64,000 nucleotides of DNA from an uncultured Bacteroidales bacterium (GCA_900318275.1 ONJY01000007.1:62001-126000), one strand, 5' to 3'. Shown: positions 17,233-26,215, numbered from the stretch's first letter. Notes: a model not told the origin generated them from the sequence alone. A program made the numbers and translations.

Positions 17233-19335
17233 TCACCTGGCGGTCTCCAGCAGGGCCTGCATCTCTTTTATCTCGTCACGGTATTTCGCGGCAGCCATGA
17301 AGTCAAGCTCTTTGGCTGCGGTCTGCATCTTGCGCTGCGTGGCGCTGATCTCCTTGCGTAGCTGCTCTTTGGTCATGGACATATAGCGGCTGTTGCCCAG
17401 CTCCGCCTGCGGCTCCTCGGCGGCCATGCCGAGGGGCGTGTCGTCCTGTTCGCCATAGGGACGGACAGGGACTCTACGTTCGCCGCTCTCCACCCTCCGC
17501 TCGATGGCTTCGGCCTCCTCGGCGGCACGCTCGATGACGCTGGTGGTGCCCAGTATGGCTTCGGTACTCTTCACTATCTGGCGCGGCACGATGCCGTGTT
17601 CCATGTTGTACTTTATCTGCTTGTCGCGATGGCGGTTGGTGATGTCTATGGCCCGCTGCATGGAGCCTGTGATGGTGTCGCCGTAGAGGATGGCCTTGCT
17701 GTGTACGTTGCGTGCGGCACGCCCTATGGTCTGTATCAGCGCCCTGTCGCTGCGCAGGAAGCCTTCTTTGTCGGCGTCGAGGATGGCCACAAGGCTCACC
17801 TCCGGCAGGTCGAGACCTTCGCGCAGCAGGTTGACGCCCACCAGCACGTCGAAGACACCCATGCGCAGGTCGCGCATTATCTCCACACGCTCCAGCGTGT
17901 CTACGTCGCTGTGTATGTATTTGCTCTTGATGCCGAGGTTGATGAGGTATGAGGTCAGCTCTTCGGCCATGCGCTTGGTGAGCGTGGTCACCAGCACGCG
18001 CTCCCCCTTGTCTACGGTGTCCTCTATCTCGTCCAGCAGGTCGTCGACCTGGCTCACCGCCGGTCGCACCTCCACCACGGGGTCCAGCAGACCTGTGGGA
18101 CGTATCACCTGCTCCACGACAACGCCCTCGGCCTCACTCAGCTCGTAGTCAGCCGGCGTGGCGCTGATGTATATGGTCTGCCCCGTGAGCTTGTAGAACT
18201 CGTCGTAGGTCAGCGGCCTGTTGTCCAACGCCGACGGCAGGCGGAAGCCATACTCCACCAGCGATGTCTTGCGGCTGCGGTCGCCACCATACATGGCGCC
18301 TATCTGCGGCACCGTGACGTGGCTCTCGTCCACCACCAGCAGGAAGTCGTCGGGGAAGTAGTCTATCAGACAGAACGGCCGGCTGCCGGGCGAACGGCCG
18401 TCGAAGTAGCGGCTGTAGTTCTCGATGCCTGAGCAGTAGCCCAGCTCCTGTATCATCTCTACGTCGTAGTTCACCCTCTCCTCAAGACGCTTGGCCTCAA
18501 GGTGTTTGCCTATGCTGTTCAGGTAGTCGCGCCGCTCGTACATGTCGTGTTGTATCTGCAACAGCGCCTCGCCCATGTGCTCTTTGTTGGTGAGGAAGTT
18601 GCTGGCGGGGTATATCACCACCTCGTCGAAGCGCTCCAGCCGCTGGCCGCTGATGGGGTCGAAGCTCTCGAGGCTCTCTATCTCGTCGTCCCAGAAGCTG
18701 ACGCGGTAGCAGAAGTCGGCGAAGGAGGGGAAGATGTCCACGGTGTCGCCTTTCACGCGGAAGCGTCCGTTGGTGAACTCTATCTCGTTGCGCACATACT
18801 GTCCTTCGAGGAGCTCCATGAGCAGCGTGTCGCGCTGCAGCCTGTCGCCTACCTTCAGCGTCACGGTGCCGCGCTTGAACTCCTCGGGGTTGCCGATGCC
18901 GTAGATGCAGCTCACGCTGGAGACGACGATCACGTCCCTGCGGCCGCTGAGCAGCGCGCTGCTGGCGCGCAGACGCAGCTTGTCGAGCTCGTCGTTGATG
19001 GCCAGGTCTTTCTCTATGTATGTGTTGGTGGCGGGGATGTAGGCCTCGGGCTGGTAGTAGTCGTAGTAGCTGACGAAGTATTCCACGGCGTTGTCGGGGA
19101 AGAACTGGCGGAACTCGCCATAGAGCTGTGCCGCCAGCGTCTTGTTGTGGCTCAGCACCAGGGTGGGACGTCCCAGCTCCTTGATGACGTTGGCAACCGT
19201 GAAGGTCTTGCCGCTGCCGGTGACACCCTGCAGCACCTGCGCCCGCTGACCGGTACGCACGCCCTCCACCAGCTGCCTGATGGCCTCCGGCTGGTCGCCC
19301 ATGGGCGCAAAGTCCGATTTCAACTTAAACTCCAC
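17233..19335 (-). CDS. uvrB: Excinuclease ABC subunit B (UvrB)
   Basis: 700 residues. UvrB is the damage-verifying helicase-like subunit of nucleotide excision repair. Walker A G-V-T-G-S-G-K-T is near residue 38, the beta-hairpin [12 protein letters not shown] near 92, helicase motifs with D-E-S-H near 338, and motif [11 protein letters not shown] near 540. The C-terminal UVR motif (about 658-695) binds UvrC. The start is GTG in the context E-F-K-L. It has no neighbouring uvr genes and is flanked upstream by a 200-base heptamer array, so its promoter may lie within or beyond the array. Confidence 0.96.
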   Translation of the reverse strand: MEFKLKSDFAPMGDQPEAIRQLVEGVRTGQRAQVLQGVTGSGKTFTVANVIKELGRPTLVLSHNKTLAAQLYGEFRQFFPDNAVEYFVSYYDYYQPEAYIPATNTYIEKDLAINDELDKLRLRASSALLSGRRDVIVVSSVSCIYGIGNPEEFKRGTVTLKVGDRLQRDTLLMELLEGQYVRNEIEFTNGRFRVKGDTVDIFPSFADFCYRVSFWDDEIESLESFDPISGQRLERFDEVVIYPASNFLTNKEHMGEALLQIQHDMYERRDYLNSIGKHLEAKRLEERVNYDVEMIQELGYCSGIENYSRYFDGRSPGSRPFCLIDYFPDDFLLVVDESHVTVPQIGAMYGGDRSRKTSLVEYGFRLPSALDNRPLTYDEFYKLTGQTIYISATPADYELSEAEGVVVEQVIRPTGLLDPVVEVRPAVSQVDDLLDEIEDTVDKGERVLVTTLTKRMAEELTSYLINLGIKSKYIHSDVDTLERVEIMRDLRMGVFDVLVGVNLLREGLDLPEVSLVAILDADKEGFLRSDRALIQTIGRAARNVHSKAILYGDTITGSMQRAIDITNRHRDKQIKYNMEHGIVPRQIVKSTEAILGTTSVIERAAEEAEAIERRVESGERRVPVRPYGEQDDTPLGMAAEEPQAELGNSRYMSMTKEQLRKEISATQRKMQTAAKELDFMAAAKYRDEIKEMQALLETAR

Positions 19336-19344
19336 AATCCCTTT

Positions 19345-19553
19345 CTATAATCTATAACCAATAACCAATAACCTATAACCTATAGCGAAAAACCAATAAC
19401 CAATAACCTATAACCGATAACCTATAACTAATAACCTATAGCGAAAAACCAATAACCAATAACCTATAACCGACCAATAACCTATAACCGATAACCTATA
19501 ACCTATAACCAATAACCTATAACCAATAACCTATAACCAATAACCTATAACCT
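19345..19553 (+). repeat. Long heptamer array (CCTATAA/CCAATAA)
   Basis: About 29 tandem 7-base units, mainly CCTATAA, CCAATAA and CCGATAA, with GCGAAAA interruptions. It fills the gap between the uvrB start and the sulfatase stop. The TAG stop of the sulfatase (19547-19545 on the minus strand) is formed by the array itself. Confidence 0.9.
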
Positions 19554-21488
19554 GCACTCCGTGCTGTGGTCGAGCAGCATCTGCTGACTCTTCTGCACCA
19601 TGCCGAAGGCATAGCGGCGCATGGCAGCGGCACTGTCGGGCAGCTGGCCTATGATATCCTCCTGCGAGCCCATGCGGTAGAGGCTCTCACGCTCCTCCTT
19701 CACACGCCACAGGTAGAACAGCCCGCCGGGGCTCACCACACCTATCTTGTCGTCGGCACTGAAGTAGGCGTAAGGACGGCGGTAGCGCTGCAGGTCCATG
19801 CCCAGCGTGTGGTTCGTGGGCTGCGGCTCCACCATGCCCATCACCGTGGCGGCGATGTCGAGCTGCAGCACGGGCCAGTCTATGCGCTCGGCGGCGATGC
19901 GGCCGGGGGCGTAGAAGAGCAGCGGCACGTGGTTGTAAGGCAGCGACATGTCGTAGAGACAGGGGCGCGCGGCTCCGTGGTCGGCCACGAAGACAAACAG
20001 CGTGTTCTCGAACCACGGCTCCTTGGCGGCGAGGTTCATGAAGTGGCCGATGCTCCAGTCGGCATACTCCACTATGGCGCTGTCCATGTCGGCGTGCTTG
20101 GCCTTGAAGGGTATGCCGCCGGGGATGACGTAGGGGCTGTGGTCGCTGCAGGTCATCACGGTGGTGAAGAAAGGCTCGCCGTCGGCGTAGGCCTTGTTGC
20201 AGTGCTCCAGCGCATATTCAAAGAGTGTGTGGTCTGGAATGCCCCAGGTGCCTACCACCTTGTCGGGGTCGTACTCGCTCTGTCCGTACACTTCGGTGTA
20301 GCCGTTGTTGTAGAGGAAACCGCGCATGTTGTCGAAGTCGGCGTCGTGCGGCATGAAGTAGGAGGTCTGGTAGCCCATGCTCTGGAAGGTCTGCGGCAGA
20401 CCGCACATGCGGAATATCGTGGCCTGCTTCATGGCGTGACGCGCCAGGATGGCGGGGTGACCGTAGAGCGTCGAGTAGATGCCGTTGTAGGTGTGCATGC
20501 CCGCCGACCAGGCGTTGGTGTAGAGGCGTCCGCCGGCCATCAGACTGTCGAGGTGACGCGTCAGCGTCACACCGCTGGCCGAGAGACAGGTCTTCTCGGT
20601 GGCCATGCTCTCCATTATCACCACCACTACGTTGGTGCCCTCGGGCAGCACCACAGCACTCTGCGCCAGCAGACTGTCGACAGGCACCGCCAGCTGCTCG
20701 CCGTACACCTTCTCGGCTTCCTCCACGGGCAGCAGCTCCACGGGCTGGTTGCGGCTCTTGCTGAGCTCCTCCACGCTCTTCATGAAGGTGAAGGCCGGGT
20801 TGAGGCCTATCTGGTTGAGGAACGGCACGTCGCAGAACGACGCCGACCCTACGCGCAGCGGACTCTTGCGCGCCAGGCGGCCGCGCATGCCGGTGAAGAT
20901 GAGGAAGATGAGCAGCAACGCCAGCGGTATCGAGATGTACAGCGGCAGGAACTGCATCGGCTTGTCACCACTCTTCTTGCTGCCCAGCGTGCGGCGGAAC
21001 ACGGCGGCTGTGGCGAACCACCACGACACCGCTACGCCCACAAAGGCTAGCAGCGCCAACACATATTCCCATTCGCCAAGTATCATGCTTACCACCATGT
21101 CCGGCGTGTCGCCCCAGGTGAGCGACACTACGTCGAGGCGCGAGTAGAAGTAGCAGAAATAGGGTATGTCGGCCGCACAGGCGAAGAAGGCAGCCGTGTA
21201 GCATACGTTGATGAAATAGTGCGCCACCTTGTAGTAGGCGCGAGCACGGATGCGCGCAAACTCGCCGATGAGCATCATCAGCGCCGGCAACGCCAGTATG
21301 TAGCAGCTCGCCAACGTGTCGAAACGCCAGCCCGTGTAGAGGGCGTAGCCGAAGAGACCCTTGGTGTCGACGGGCTCGGTGGCACCCGACAGGAACACCC
21401 ACGACTCAACGAGGCGGAAGACGGTGAAATAAGCGATGCCTAACAAGTAGACAATCAGCAGATAATTGAAACGTGCGTATTTTTTCAT
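19545..21488 (-). CDS. LtaS-like membrane sulfatase/phosphoglycerol transferase
   Basis: 647 residues from ATG 21488; a longer reading from 21566 would cross the promoter. Five membrane helices (about residues 7-205) precede a periplasmic alkaline-phosphatase-superfamily domain. E in V-V-I-M-E-S-M-A-T-E-K, the likely Thr nucleophile in S-A-G-M-H-T-Y-N-G, and metal-binding D-H in F-V-A-D-H-G-A match LtaS-type enzymes. Bacteroidales members are thought to transfer phospho-head groups to lipids or glycans, but the substrate here is unknown. The stop codon lies inside a heptamer array, so the last residues may have been set by repeat growth. Confidence 0.85.
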   Translation of the reverse strand: MKKYARFNYLLIVYLLGIAYFTVFRLVESWVFLSGATEPVDTKGLFGYALYTGWRFDTLASCYILALPALMMLIGEFARIRARAYYKVAHYFINVCYTAAFFACAADIPYFCYFYSRLDVVSLTWGDTPDMVVSMILGEWEYVLALLAFVGVAVSWWFATAAVFRRTLGSKKSGDKPMQFLPLYISIPLALLLIFLIFTGMRGRLARKSPLRVGSASFCDVPFLNQIGLNPAFTFMKSVEELSKSRNQPVELLPVEEAEKVYGEQLAVPVDSLLAQSAVVLPEGTNVVVVIMESMATEKTCLSASGVTLTRHLDSLMAGGRLYTNAWSAGMHTYNGIYSTLYGHPAILARHAMKQATIFRMCGLPQTFQSMGYQTSYFMPHDADFDNMRGFLYNNGYTEVYGQSEYDPDKVVGTWGIPDHTLFEYALEHCNKAYADGEPFFTTVMTCSDHSPYVIPGGIPFKAKHADMDSAIVEYADWSIGHFMNLAAKEPWFENTLFVFVADHGAARPCLYDMSLPYNHVPLLFYAPGRIAAERIDWPVLQLDIAATVMGMVEPQPTNHTLGMDLQRYRRPYAYFSADDKIGVVSPGGLFYLWRVKEERESLYRMGSQEDIIGQLPDSAAAMRRYAFGMVQKSQQMLLDHSTECRL

Positions 21489-21492
21489 AATC

Positions 21493-21544
21493 TGCAAAGA
21501 TACGAAATATATTCTATAGTGTATAATAATTTCGTATCTTTGCA
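21493..21544. promoter_or_regulatory. Divergent promoter pair forming a perfect 16-bp inverted repeat
   Basis: TGCAAAGATACGAAAT (21493-21508) and its exact reverse complement (21529-21544), separated by 20 bases. Each arm contains TATCTTTG, the -7 element, facing outward: minus 21502-21495 for the sulfatase and plus 21535-21542 for the FAD oxidoreductase. The boxes end about 6 and 12 bases before the two ATGs, so leaders are very short. Confidence 0.8.
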
Positions 21545-21554
21545 AGTTGTAACG

Positions 21555-23324
21555 ATGACGGAGCAAATCGCCAAGTTGTTGGTTGTAAGCATGAATACCG
21601 ATATGGAACCAAGACGCGTGGAGTTAGACCTCACCCCCGAGGAGTGCATGGTGCCCGCCAAGATGCGCGGCGCTGTGGCACGCCATCTGCATCTGCCCGA
21701 GTCCGAACTCGGCGAGGTACACATGGTGCGCCGCACCCTCGACTGCCGCCGCCGCCGCAACGTCATCTATCATGCCACAGTGGAGATTGGAAGTCATAAC
21801 GAAATCGACGATGACGCTAATGTCCTCTCACTCCCTCTCACTCCCTCTCACTCCCTTTCACTCCCCCCAAAAACAGTCCTCATCGTCGGTGCCGGACCCG
21901 CGGGTCTCTTCGCAGCACTGCGCTGCCTGCAGCTGGGCATGAAGCCCGTCATCGTGGAGCGCGGCAAGCCCGTGGAGGAGCGCAAATACGACATCGCCCG
22001 ACTGGCACGCGAGAAGGTCGTCAACCCCGACAGCAACTGGTGCTTCGGCGAGGGCGGCGCAGGCACCTACAGCGACGGCAAGCTCTACACGCGCTCCACC
22101 AAGCGCGGCGACGTCGGCGCCGTGCTGCGCACCTTCGTCGAGCATGGCGCCGACCCCGACATACTCCTTGAGGCTCACGCACATATAGGCACCGACCGCC
22201 TCAGCGGCATCATCGCCAACATGCGCCACACGATAGTGGATGCCGGTGGGGAATACCTCTTCAACACACGCGTCACCGACCTCGTTGTCAGGGACGGCCG
22301 CGTGCTGGGTGTGGTGACCGACGCGGGTGAGGTGACGGGCTCGGCAGTGATATTGGCTACAGGCCATTCGGCACGCGACATATACTATATGTTCCAGCGC
22401 CATGGCTGGCTGCTCGAAGCCAAGCCCTTCGCCCTCGGCGTGCGCGTGGAGCACCCGCAAGAGCTTATCAATGAGATACAATACCACGGTAAGGGATATT
22501 CAAAATACCTGCCGCCGGCGGCCTATAGTCTTACGACGCAAGTCTGCGGACATGGGGTGTTCAGCTTCTGCATGTGCCCGGGCGGCGTCATAGTGCCCGC
22601 CGCCACAGCCGACGGACAGCAGGTGGTCAACGGCATGAGCAACTCGCGCCGCAACTCGCCCTTCGCCAACAGCGGCATCGCCGTCACTGTGGACTTGAAG
22701 GATGTGTCCACTGCCCACTATCCACTGACCACTGCCCACTGTCCACTGACCACTGACCACTCTCCCCTGCCCACTGATCACTATCCACTGACCACTAACC
22801 ACTATCCACTGACCCCTGACCACTATCCACTGTCCACTGCCCACTCAACCTTGAACCTTGAACCTGGAACCTTGAACCAATCCCTGCCCACTCTCGCATT
22901 CCAGATGCAGGTGGAGCAGATCATGTTCCGCGCCGGCGGCGACGCCATCAACGCGCCGGCCCAGCGGCTGGTGGACTTCCTGCGCCGCAAGCCTTCGTCC
23001 ACACTCGGCAAGACGGGTTACATGGGCGACGTGGTCAGCGCACCGCTGCACGAGCTGCTGCCACCGTTTGTCGTCGACAGTCTGATACAAGGGTTCCGCG
23101 ACTTCGACCGCAAGATGCGCGGCTTCATCACCGAGGATGCTACGCTGCTGGCTGTGGAGAGCCGTACGTCGTCGCCGGTGCGCATACCCCGCGACAAAGA
23201 GACCCTGCAGCATCCACAGCTGCAGGGCTTGTATCCTTGTGGCGAAGGCGCCGGCTACGCCGGCGGCATCGTCTCCTCGGCCCTCGATGGCATCCGCTGC
23301 GTCGAGGCTATCCCTCGAATGTGA
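21555..23324 (+). CDS. FAD-dependent dehydrogenase (COG2509-like) with repeat insertions
   Basis: 589 residues from ATG 21555. An N-terminal domain of about 100 residues precedes a Rossmann motif V-G-A-G-P-A-G-L-F-A-A near 111-121. G-G-A-G-T-Y-S-D-G-K-L near 178, A-T-G-H-S-A-R-D near 272 and a C-terminal G-E-G-A-G-Y-A-G-G-I-V match the uncharacterised NAD(FAD)-utilising dehydrogenases (COG2509). Two low-complexity insertions interrupt it: residues about 91-104 (a 10-base CTCACTCCCT repeat) and about 385-442 (a 7-base CCACTGA repeat giving heptapeptides such as T-D-H-Y-P-L-T, then TTGAACC units). Both keep the frame. The C-terminal coding end overlaps convergent porT by 17 bases. Confidence 0.85.
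   Translation: MTEQIAKLLVVSMNTDMEPRRVELDLTPEECMVPAKMRGAVARHLHLPESELGEVHMVRRTLDCRRRRNVIYHATVEIGSHNEIDDDANVLSLPLTPSHSLSLPPKTVLIVGAGPAGLFAALRCLQLGMKPVIVERGKPVEERKYDIARLAREKVVNPDSNWCFGEGGAGTYSDGKLYTRSTKRGDVGAVLRTFVEHGADPDILLEAHAHIGTDRLSGIIANMRHTIVDAGGEYLFNTRVTDLVVRDGRVLGVVTDAGEVTGSAVILATGHSARDIYYMFQRHGWLLEAKPFALGVRVEHPQELINEIQYHGKGYSKYLPPAAYSLTTQVCGHGVFSFCMCPGGVIVPAATADGQQVVNGMSNSRRNSPFANSGIAVTVDLKDVSTAHYPLTTAHCPLTTDHSPLPTDHYPLTTNHYPLTPDHYPLSTAHSTLNLEPGTLNQSLPTLAFQMQVEQIMFRAGGDAINAPAQRLVDFLRRKPSSTLGKTGYMGDVVSAPLHELLPPFVVDSLIQGFRDFDRKMRGFITEDATLLAVESRTSSPVRIPRDKETLQHPQLQGLYPCGEGAGYAGGIVSSALDGIRCVEAIPRM
21826..21866 (+). repeat. In-frame 10-base repeat in the FAD dehydrogenase
   Basis: Four tandem copies related to ACTCCCTCTC; this is the one tract here with a 10-base rather than a 7-base period. 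It encodes L-S-L-P-L-T-P-S-H-S-L-S-L-P-P between the N-terminal domain and the Rossmann motif. Confidence 0.8.
22707..22880 (+). repeat. In-frame heptamer array in the FAD dehydrogenase (CCACTGA, then TTGAACC)
   Basis: About 19 CCACTNN units (22707-22846) followed by TTGAACC-type units. Three units (21 bases) encode one heptapeptide of the form T-(A/D/N)-H-(Y/C/S)-P-L-(T/P/S), about six times. In the one phase where the last three unit bases form a codon, they read TAT, TGT, TCT, TAT, TAT, TAT or TCA and never TGA or TAA, although units ending GA or AA are common in the other two phases. Confidence 0.9.
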
Positions 23325-24138
23325 AGCTCAGCATGAAGGTGCGGCTCTTGAGGTTGTCGAACGAACGTATGTAGATGTCGGGGTCCTGCACCTTGAGGTC
23401 GACGAGACCGAAGGCCATCTTGAACTCTATGGCGAACTTGACGTAGCGAAGGAAGACGTCGAAGCCCACGCCCATGCTGTAGCGCAGGTCGTGAGGCTGC
23501 AGACGCACGATGGACTGGTTGGTCTGGTTGCGGTTCTTGCGCAGCGAGGCGAAGTCGAAGCCGTAGCTGGCGCCGGCGGTGAGGTAGGGACGGAAGTTGT
23601 TCCAGCGCACAGCGCGGAACTTGAGCTCCAGCGGTATGTCGCCGTAGACGGACTCCACGTTGCGCGACCTCTCGGCAAGGCGGTGCGAGGTGAGGTAGCC
23701 GTTCTCCCAGGAATAGCCTATGGTGCGTGTGACGAGGGTCACACCGGGCAACAGACGCAGGTTGAACCAGTTGCCCAGGCGCAGGTCGCCGATGACGGCG
23801 ATATGGAAGCCCGGGGCGTAATAGGAGGTCACACCCTGCAGCGTCTCCCGCAGCGTGTCGTTCTCGCTGAAGGCCAGGTCGAACTTGCTCTGTGTGTAGC
23901 CTACCTGTATGCCGTAGTGCAGCGTGCGTCGGTCGAACTGACCAAGGTTGCCGAGGGCGCTCTGTCCTCTCAGCGCAAGCGGCGACAAGACAAGGACAAA
24001 CAAAAGCAGGGCAGGGTAGAGCCCCCCGAAGGTCCTCCCATCATCCATCATACCTCTTCCATCATCCATCATACCTCTTCCATCTTCCCTCTTCCCTCTC
24101 ACATCAACCAGTATCTTCCTCATCATATATTTATACAT
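23308..24138 (-). CDS. porT: PorT-like outer-membrane beta-barrel protein (type IX secretion)
   Basis: 276 residues. After an unusual N-terminus, a hydrophobic signal core (about 41-55, ending A-L-R-G-Q) leads into a beta-barrel domain of about 215 residues with alternating hydrophobic strands, G-Y-T-Q-S-K-F-D, P-G-V-T-L-V-T-R-T-I-G-Y, P-L-E-L-K-F-R-A-V-R-W-N-N-F-R-P-Y and a terminal aromatic strand T-F-M-L-S-F-T-F. Length and pattern fit PorT, a type IX secretion component; a generic porin-family protein is the alternative. The N-region holds two copies of the heptapeptide G-R-G-M-M-D-D encoded by 7-base repeats, so the signal peptide n-region is about 35 residues unless translation starts elsewhere. 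Confidence 0.75.
   Translation of the reverse strand: MYKYMMRKILVDVRGKREDGRGMMDDGRGMMDDGRTFGGLYPALLLFVLVLSPLALRGQSALGNLGQFDRRTLHYGIQVGYTQSKFDLAFSENDTLRETLQGVTSYYAPGFHIAVIGDLRLGNWFNLRLLPGVTLVTRTIGYSWENGYLTSHRLAERSRNVESVYGDIPLELKFRAVRWNNFRPYLTAGASYGFDFASLRKNRNQTNQSIVRLQPHDLRYSMGVGFDVFLRYVKFAIEFKMAFGLVDLKVQDPDIYIRSFDNLKSRTFMLSFTFEG
24038..24105 (-). repeat. In-frame heptamer array at the start of porT (CCATCAT family)
   Basis: The plus strand reads CCATCAT, CCATCAT, ACCTCTT twice, then CCATCTT, CCCTCTT, CCCTCTC. The coding strand gives G-R-G-M-M-D-D twice. The array sits between the presumed start codon and the hydrophobic signal core. Confidence 0.85.
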
Positions 24139-24527
24139 GATAGTTGTTCAATAACTCCTAACTCCTAACTCCTAACTCTTAACCCTTAACTCTTAACCAC
24201 TAATCACTATCCACTGCCCACTAACCACTGTCCACTATCCACTGTAAGTATTTTTTAGTAGATTTTCTTGAAATTTTGAGCCCGTAGGGCGACCCTCAAC
24301 CCAACGCCAGGCTTCAGCCTCTGGCGAAAAATTCGAGTAATTCGCCAGTAATCGACCGGCTCCCGCCCTTAATTCGTATAATTTGCATAATTCGCCGTTC
24401 CACTATCCACTGACCACTAACCACTATCCACTTCTCGTGTAATTCGCCGTTAAACCTTAAACTTTGAACTTTGAACTTTGAACTCTCATAACTCTTAACT
24501 CTTAACTCTTAACTCTTAACTCTTAAC
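24139..24527 (+). repeat. Intergenic mosaic of heptamer arrays and a REP-like element
   Basis: In order: AACTCCT/AACTCTT units (24150-24200), CCACTGN units (24200-24245), a REP-like block (about 24250-24330: AGATTTTCTTGAAATTTTGA, GCCCGTAGGGC, then a CCAGGC...GCCTCTGG hairpin), a CGACCGGCTCCCGCCC block (24353-24368), more CCACTNN units (24396-24434), TTTGAAC units (24460-24484) and AACTCTT units (24484-24530) that reach the stop codon of asparaginase. No gene is visible. Confidence 0.85.
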
Positions 24528-25541
24528 TCACTCCGTAATCTCCCCCCTCAGCGACTGGCTCAGGCGCTGCTTCACATGCTCTTTGTCGTCGGGGTACTGG
24601 CCGAGGAGACACATCATCTTGGTGATGGCGGCCTCTATGGTGATGTCGCCGGCACCTATGACACCTATGCGGTCGAGGTCGCAGGAGGCGGCATACTGGC
24701 GCATCTTCACGGCGCCGGCCTTGCACTGTGTGACGTTGAGCACTATGACGCCACGCCTGATGGCAGCCTCTACGGCTGAGATGAACCACTCTTCCGTGGG
24801 GGCGTTGCCCGAGCCGTAGGTCTCTATCACCACACCCTGCAGGTCGGGGGTGTTGAGGACAGCCCCCACCACCTCGGGACCGATGCCGGGGAAGAGCTTG
24901 AGGATGGCCACACGGGTGTCGAAGTGCTTGCGCACCTGCAGCTTCTCCGTGGGCATGGGAAGGAAGAGATGCTCGCGGAAGCTGATGTTGATGCCCACGC
25001 GGGCCAGCGAAGGCAGGTTGTAGGAGGCGAAGGCGTCGAAGTTCTCGGCGTTCATCTTGGTGCTGCGGTTACCGCGGTAGAGGTGGCTCTCGAAGAAGAT
25101 GCACACCTCGGGGATCACCGCCAGACGTGTGGAGGCTATCTCGAGGGCGCAGATGATGTTCTCGCGACCGTCGCTGCGCAGCATGCCCAGCGGCAGCTGG
25201 CTGCCGGTGAGGATGATGGGCTTGCTGAGGTTCTTGAACATGAAGCTCAGCGCCGACGCCGTATAGGCCATGGTGTCGGTGCCGTGAAGCACCACGAAGC
25301 CGTCATAGTCGTCGTAGTTGCGCTCTATCTTCTCCGCTATCTCCACCCACATCGAGGGCGTCATGTTCGACGAGTCGATGATGTTGTCGAGGGTGACGGA
25401 GTCAATGCCGTAGCTGCAGTTCTTCAGCTGCGGCACAGCGTCGTAGATGCGGTCTAGGGCAAAGGGATGCAGCGAGCCGTTGTCGTCCTGCACCATACCT
25501 ATGGTGCCGCCGGTATAGACAATAAGCACTTTCTTTTTCAT
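24528..25541 (-). CDS. ansA: Type I (cytosolic) L-asparaginase
   Basis: 337 residues, no signal peptide. Hydrolyses asparagine to aspartate and ammonia. The first catalytic Thr is in Y-T-G-G-T-I-G-M near residue 12. The second signature, V-L-H-G-T-D-T-M-A-Y-T-A-S, is near residue 87 and carries the second catalytic Thr and Asp. Length and sequence fit the AnsA branch. The TGA stop immediately adjoins an AACTCTT heptamer array, and the 5' side is followed by another repeat region, so the gene stands alone. Confidence 0.94.
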   Translation of the reverse strand: MKKKVLIVYTGGTIGMVQDDNGSLHPFALDRIYDAVPQLKNCSYGIDSVTLDNIIDSSNMTPSMWVEIAEKIERNYDDYDGFVVLHGTDTMAYTASALSFMFKNLSKPIILTGSQLPLGMLRSDGRENIICALEIASTRLAVIPEVCIFFESHLYRGNRSTKMNAENFDAFASYNLPSLARVGINISFREHLFLPMPTEKLQVRKHFDTRVAILKLFPGIGPEVVGAVLNTPDLQGVVIETYGSGNAPTEEWFISAVEAAIRRGVIVLNVTQCKAGAVKMRQYAASCDLDRIGVIGAGDITIEAAITKMMCLLGQYPDDKEHVKQRLSQSLRGEITE

Positions 25542-26137
25542 GCCACTAATAACGCCGGTTGAACTAAAATATTGTGATGCTGATTTTATTTATGAGACCG
25601 TTGTCTCTTTCAACTTTTTTTGTAACTTTGCATCTTCGCCGACCACCACGACCGCCGGCATGGAGGCTCTGGACTGGCTCCCGCCCCACTGGCCACTAGC
25701 CACTGACCACTGTCCACTTTTCGAGTAATTCGCCAGCAATCGACCGGCTCCCGCCCGCCAGGCGTAGCTCTGGCAAAAGTTGTCCGCGTTGTCTAAGTTG
25801 TCGTTAATAAAATTCGCTCGCCGTTAAAAAACTCTTAACTCATAACTCTTAACCCATAACTCATAACTCATAATTCATAACTCATAACTCTCAACTTCCC
25901 CCAACCAACTAATTCCCAGCAAGGAACAAAATAAATTTTGCCATTCGCCGAAAAGTTAGTACTTTTGCACCCGCTTTGAATGGTTATAGGTTACGGGTTA
26001 GAGGTTATAGGTTAGAGGTTATAGGGAAATGAGTAGTGGATAGTGTAGAGTGGAAAGTTGAGAGTATTCAAAATCCAGGATTGGTGTGGAGACATAACAA
26101 CTCAAAACTTAAAACTCAAAACTCAAAACTAAAGGAA
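25542..26137. repeat. Repeat-rich intergenic region before tRNA-Gln
   Basis: Holds a plus-strand promoter-like pair with no clear gene (TTG 25601-25603, TAACTTTG 25623-25630), CCACTNN units (25685-25722), the CGACCGGCTCCCGCCC block (25741-25756), AACTCTT/AACTCAT units (25828-25895), the tRNA-Gln promoter (25935-25967), GGTTATA units (25981-26030), CCACT-like units in reverse (26030-26050) and AAAACTC units (26098-26132). A 22-codon reading frame at 25660-25728 is mostly repeat and is not called. Confidence 0.8.
25937..25967 (+). promoter_or_regulatory. Promoter of tRNA-Gln, displaced by repeats
   Basis: TTTTG ends at 25940; after 19 bases TACTTTTG occupies 25960-25967, a full consensus match. 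The next gene on this strand is tRNA-Gln, 171 bases away, against 29 bases for tRNA-fMet. The intervening leader is almost wholly heptamer repeat. Confidence 0.75.
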
Positions 26138-26138
26138 T

Positions 26139-26209
26139 TGTCCCATGGTGTAATGGTAGCACATCAGATTTTGGTTCTGCTTGTCGAGGTTCGAATCCTC
26201 GTGGGACAA
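26139..26209 (+). tRNA. tRNA-Gln (anticodon TTG)
   Basis: Acceptor TGTCCCA pairs with TGGGACA, discriminator A at 26209, and CCA is encoded at 26210-26212. Loop TTTTGGT gives anticodon TTG. The T-arm CGAGG/CCTCG is intact. The first anticodon-stem pair (T with C) is mismatched. Confidence 0.92.
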
Positions 26210-26215
26210 CCAAAA

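Noticed and set aside
19345..19553. CRISPR array
   Set aside because: Units are 7 bases and contiguous, with no unique spacers and no cas genes nearby.
25623..25728. Gene behind the promoter-like pair at 25601-25630
   Set aside because: The only frame is 22 codons and mostly CCACTNN repeat; kept only as a note in the region entry.
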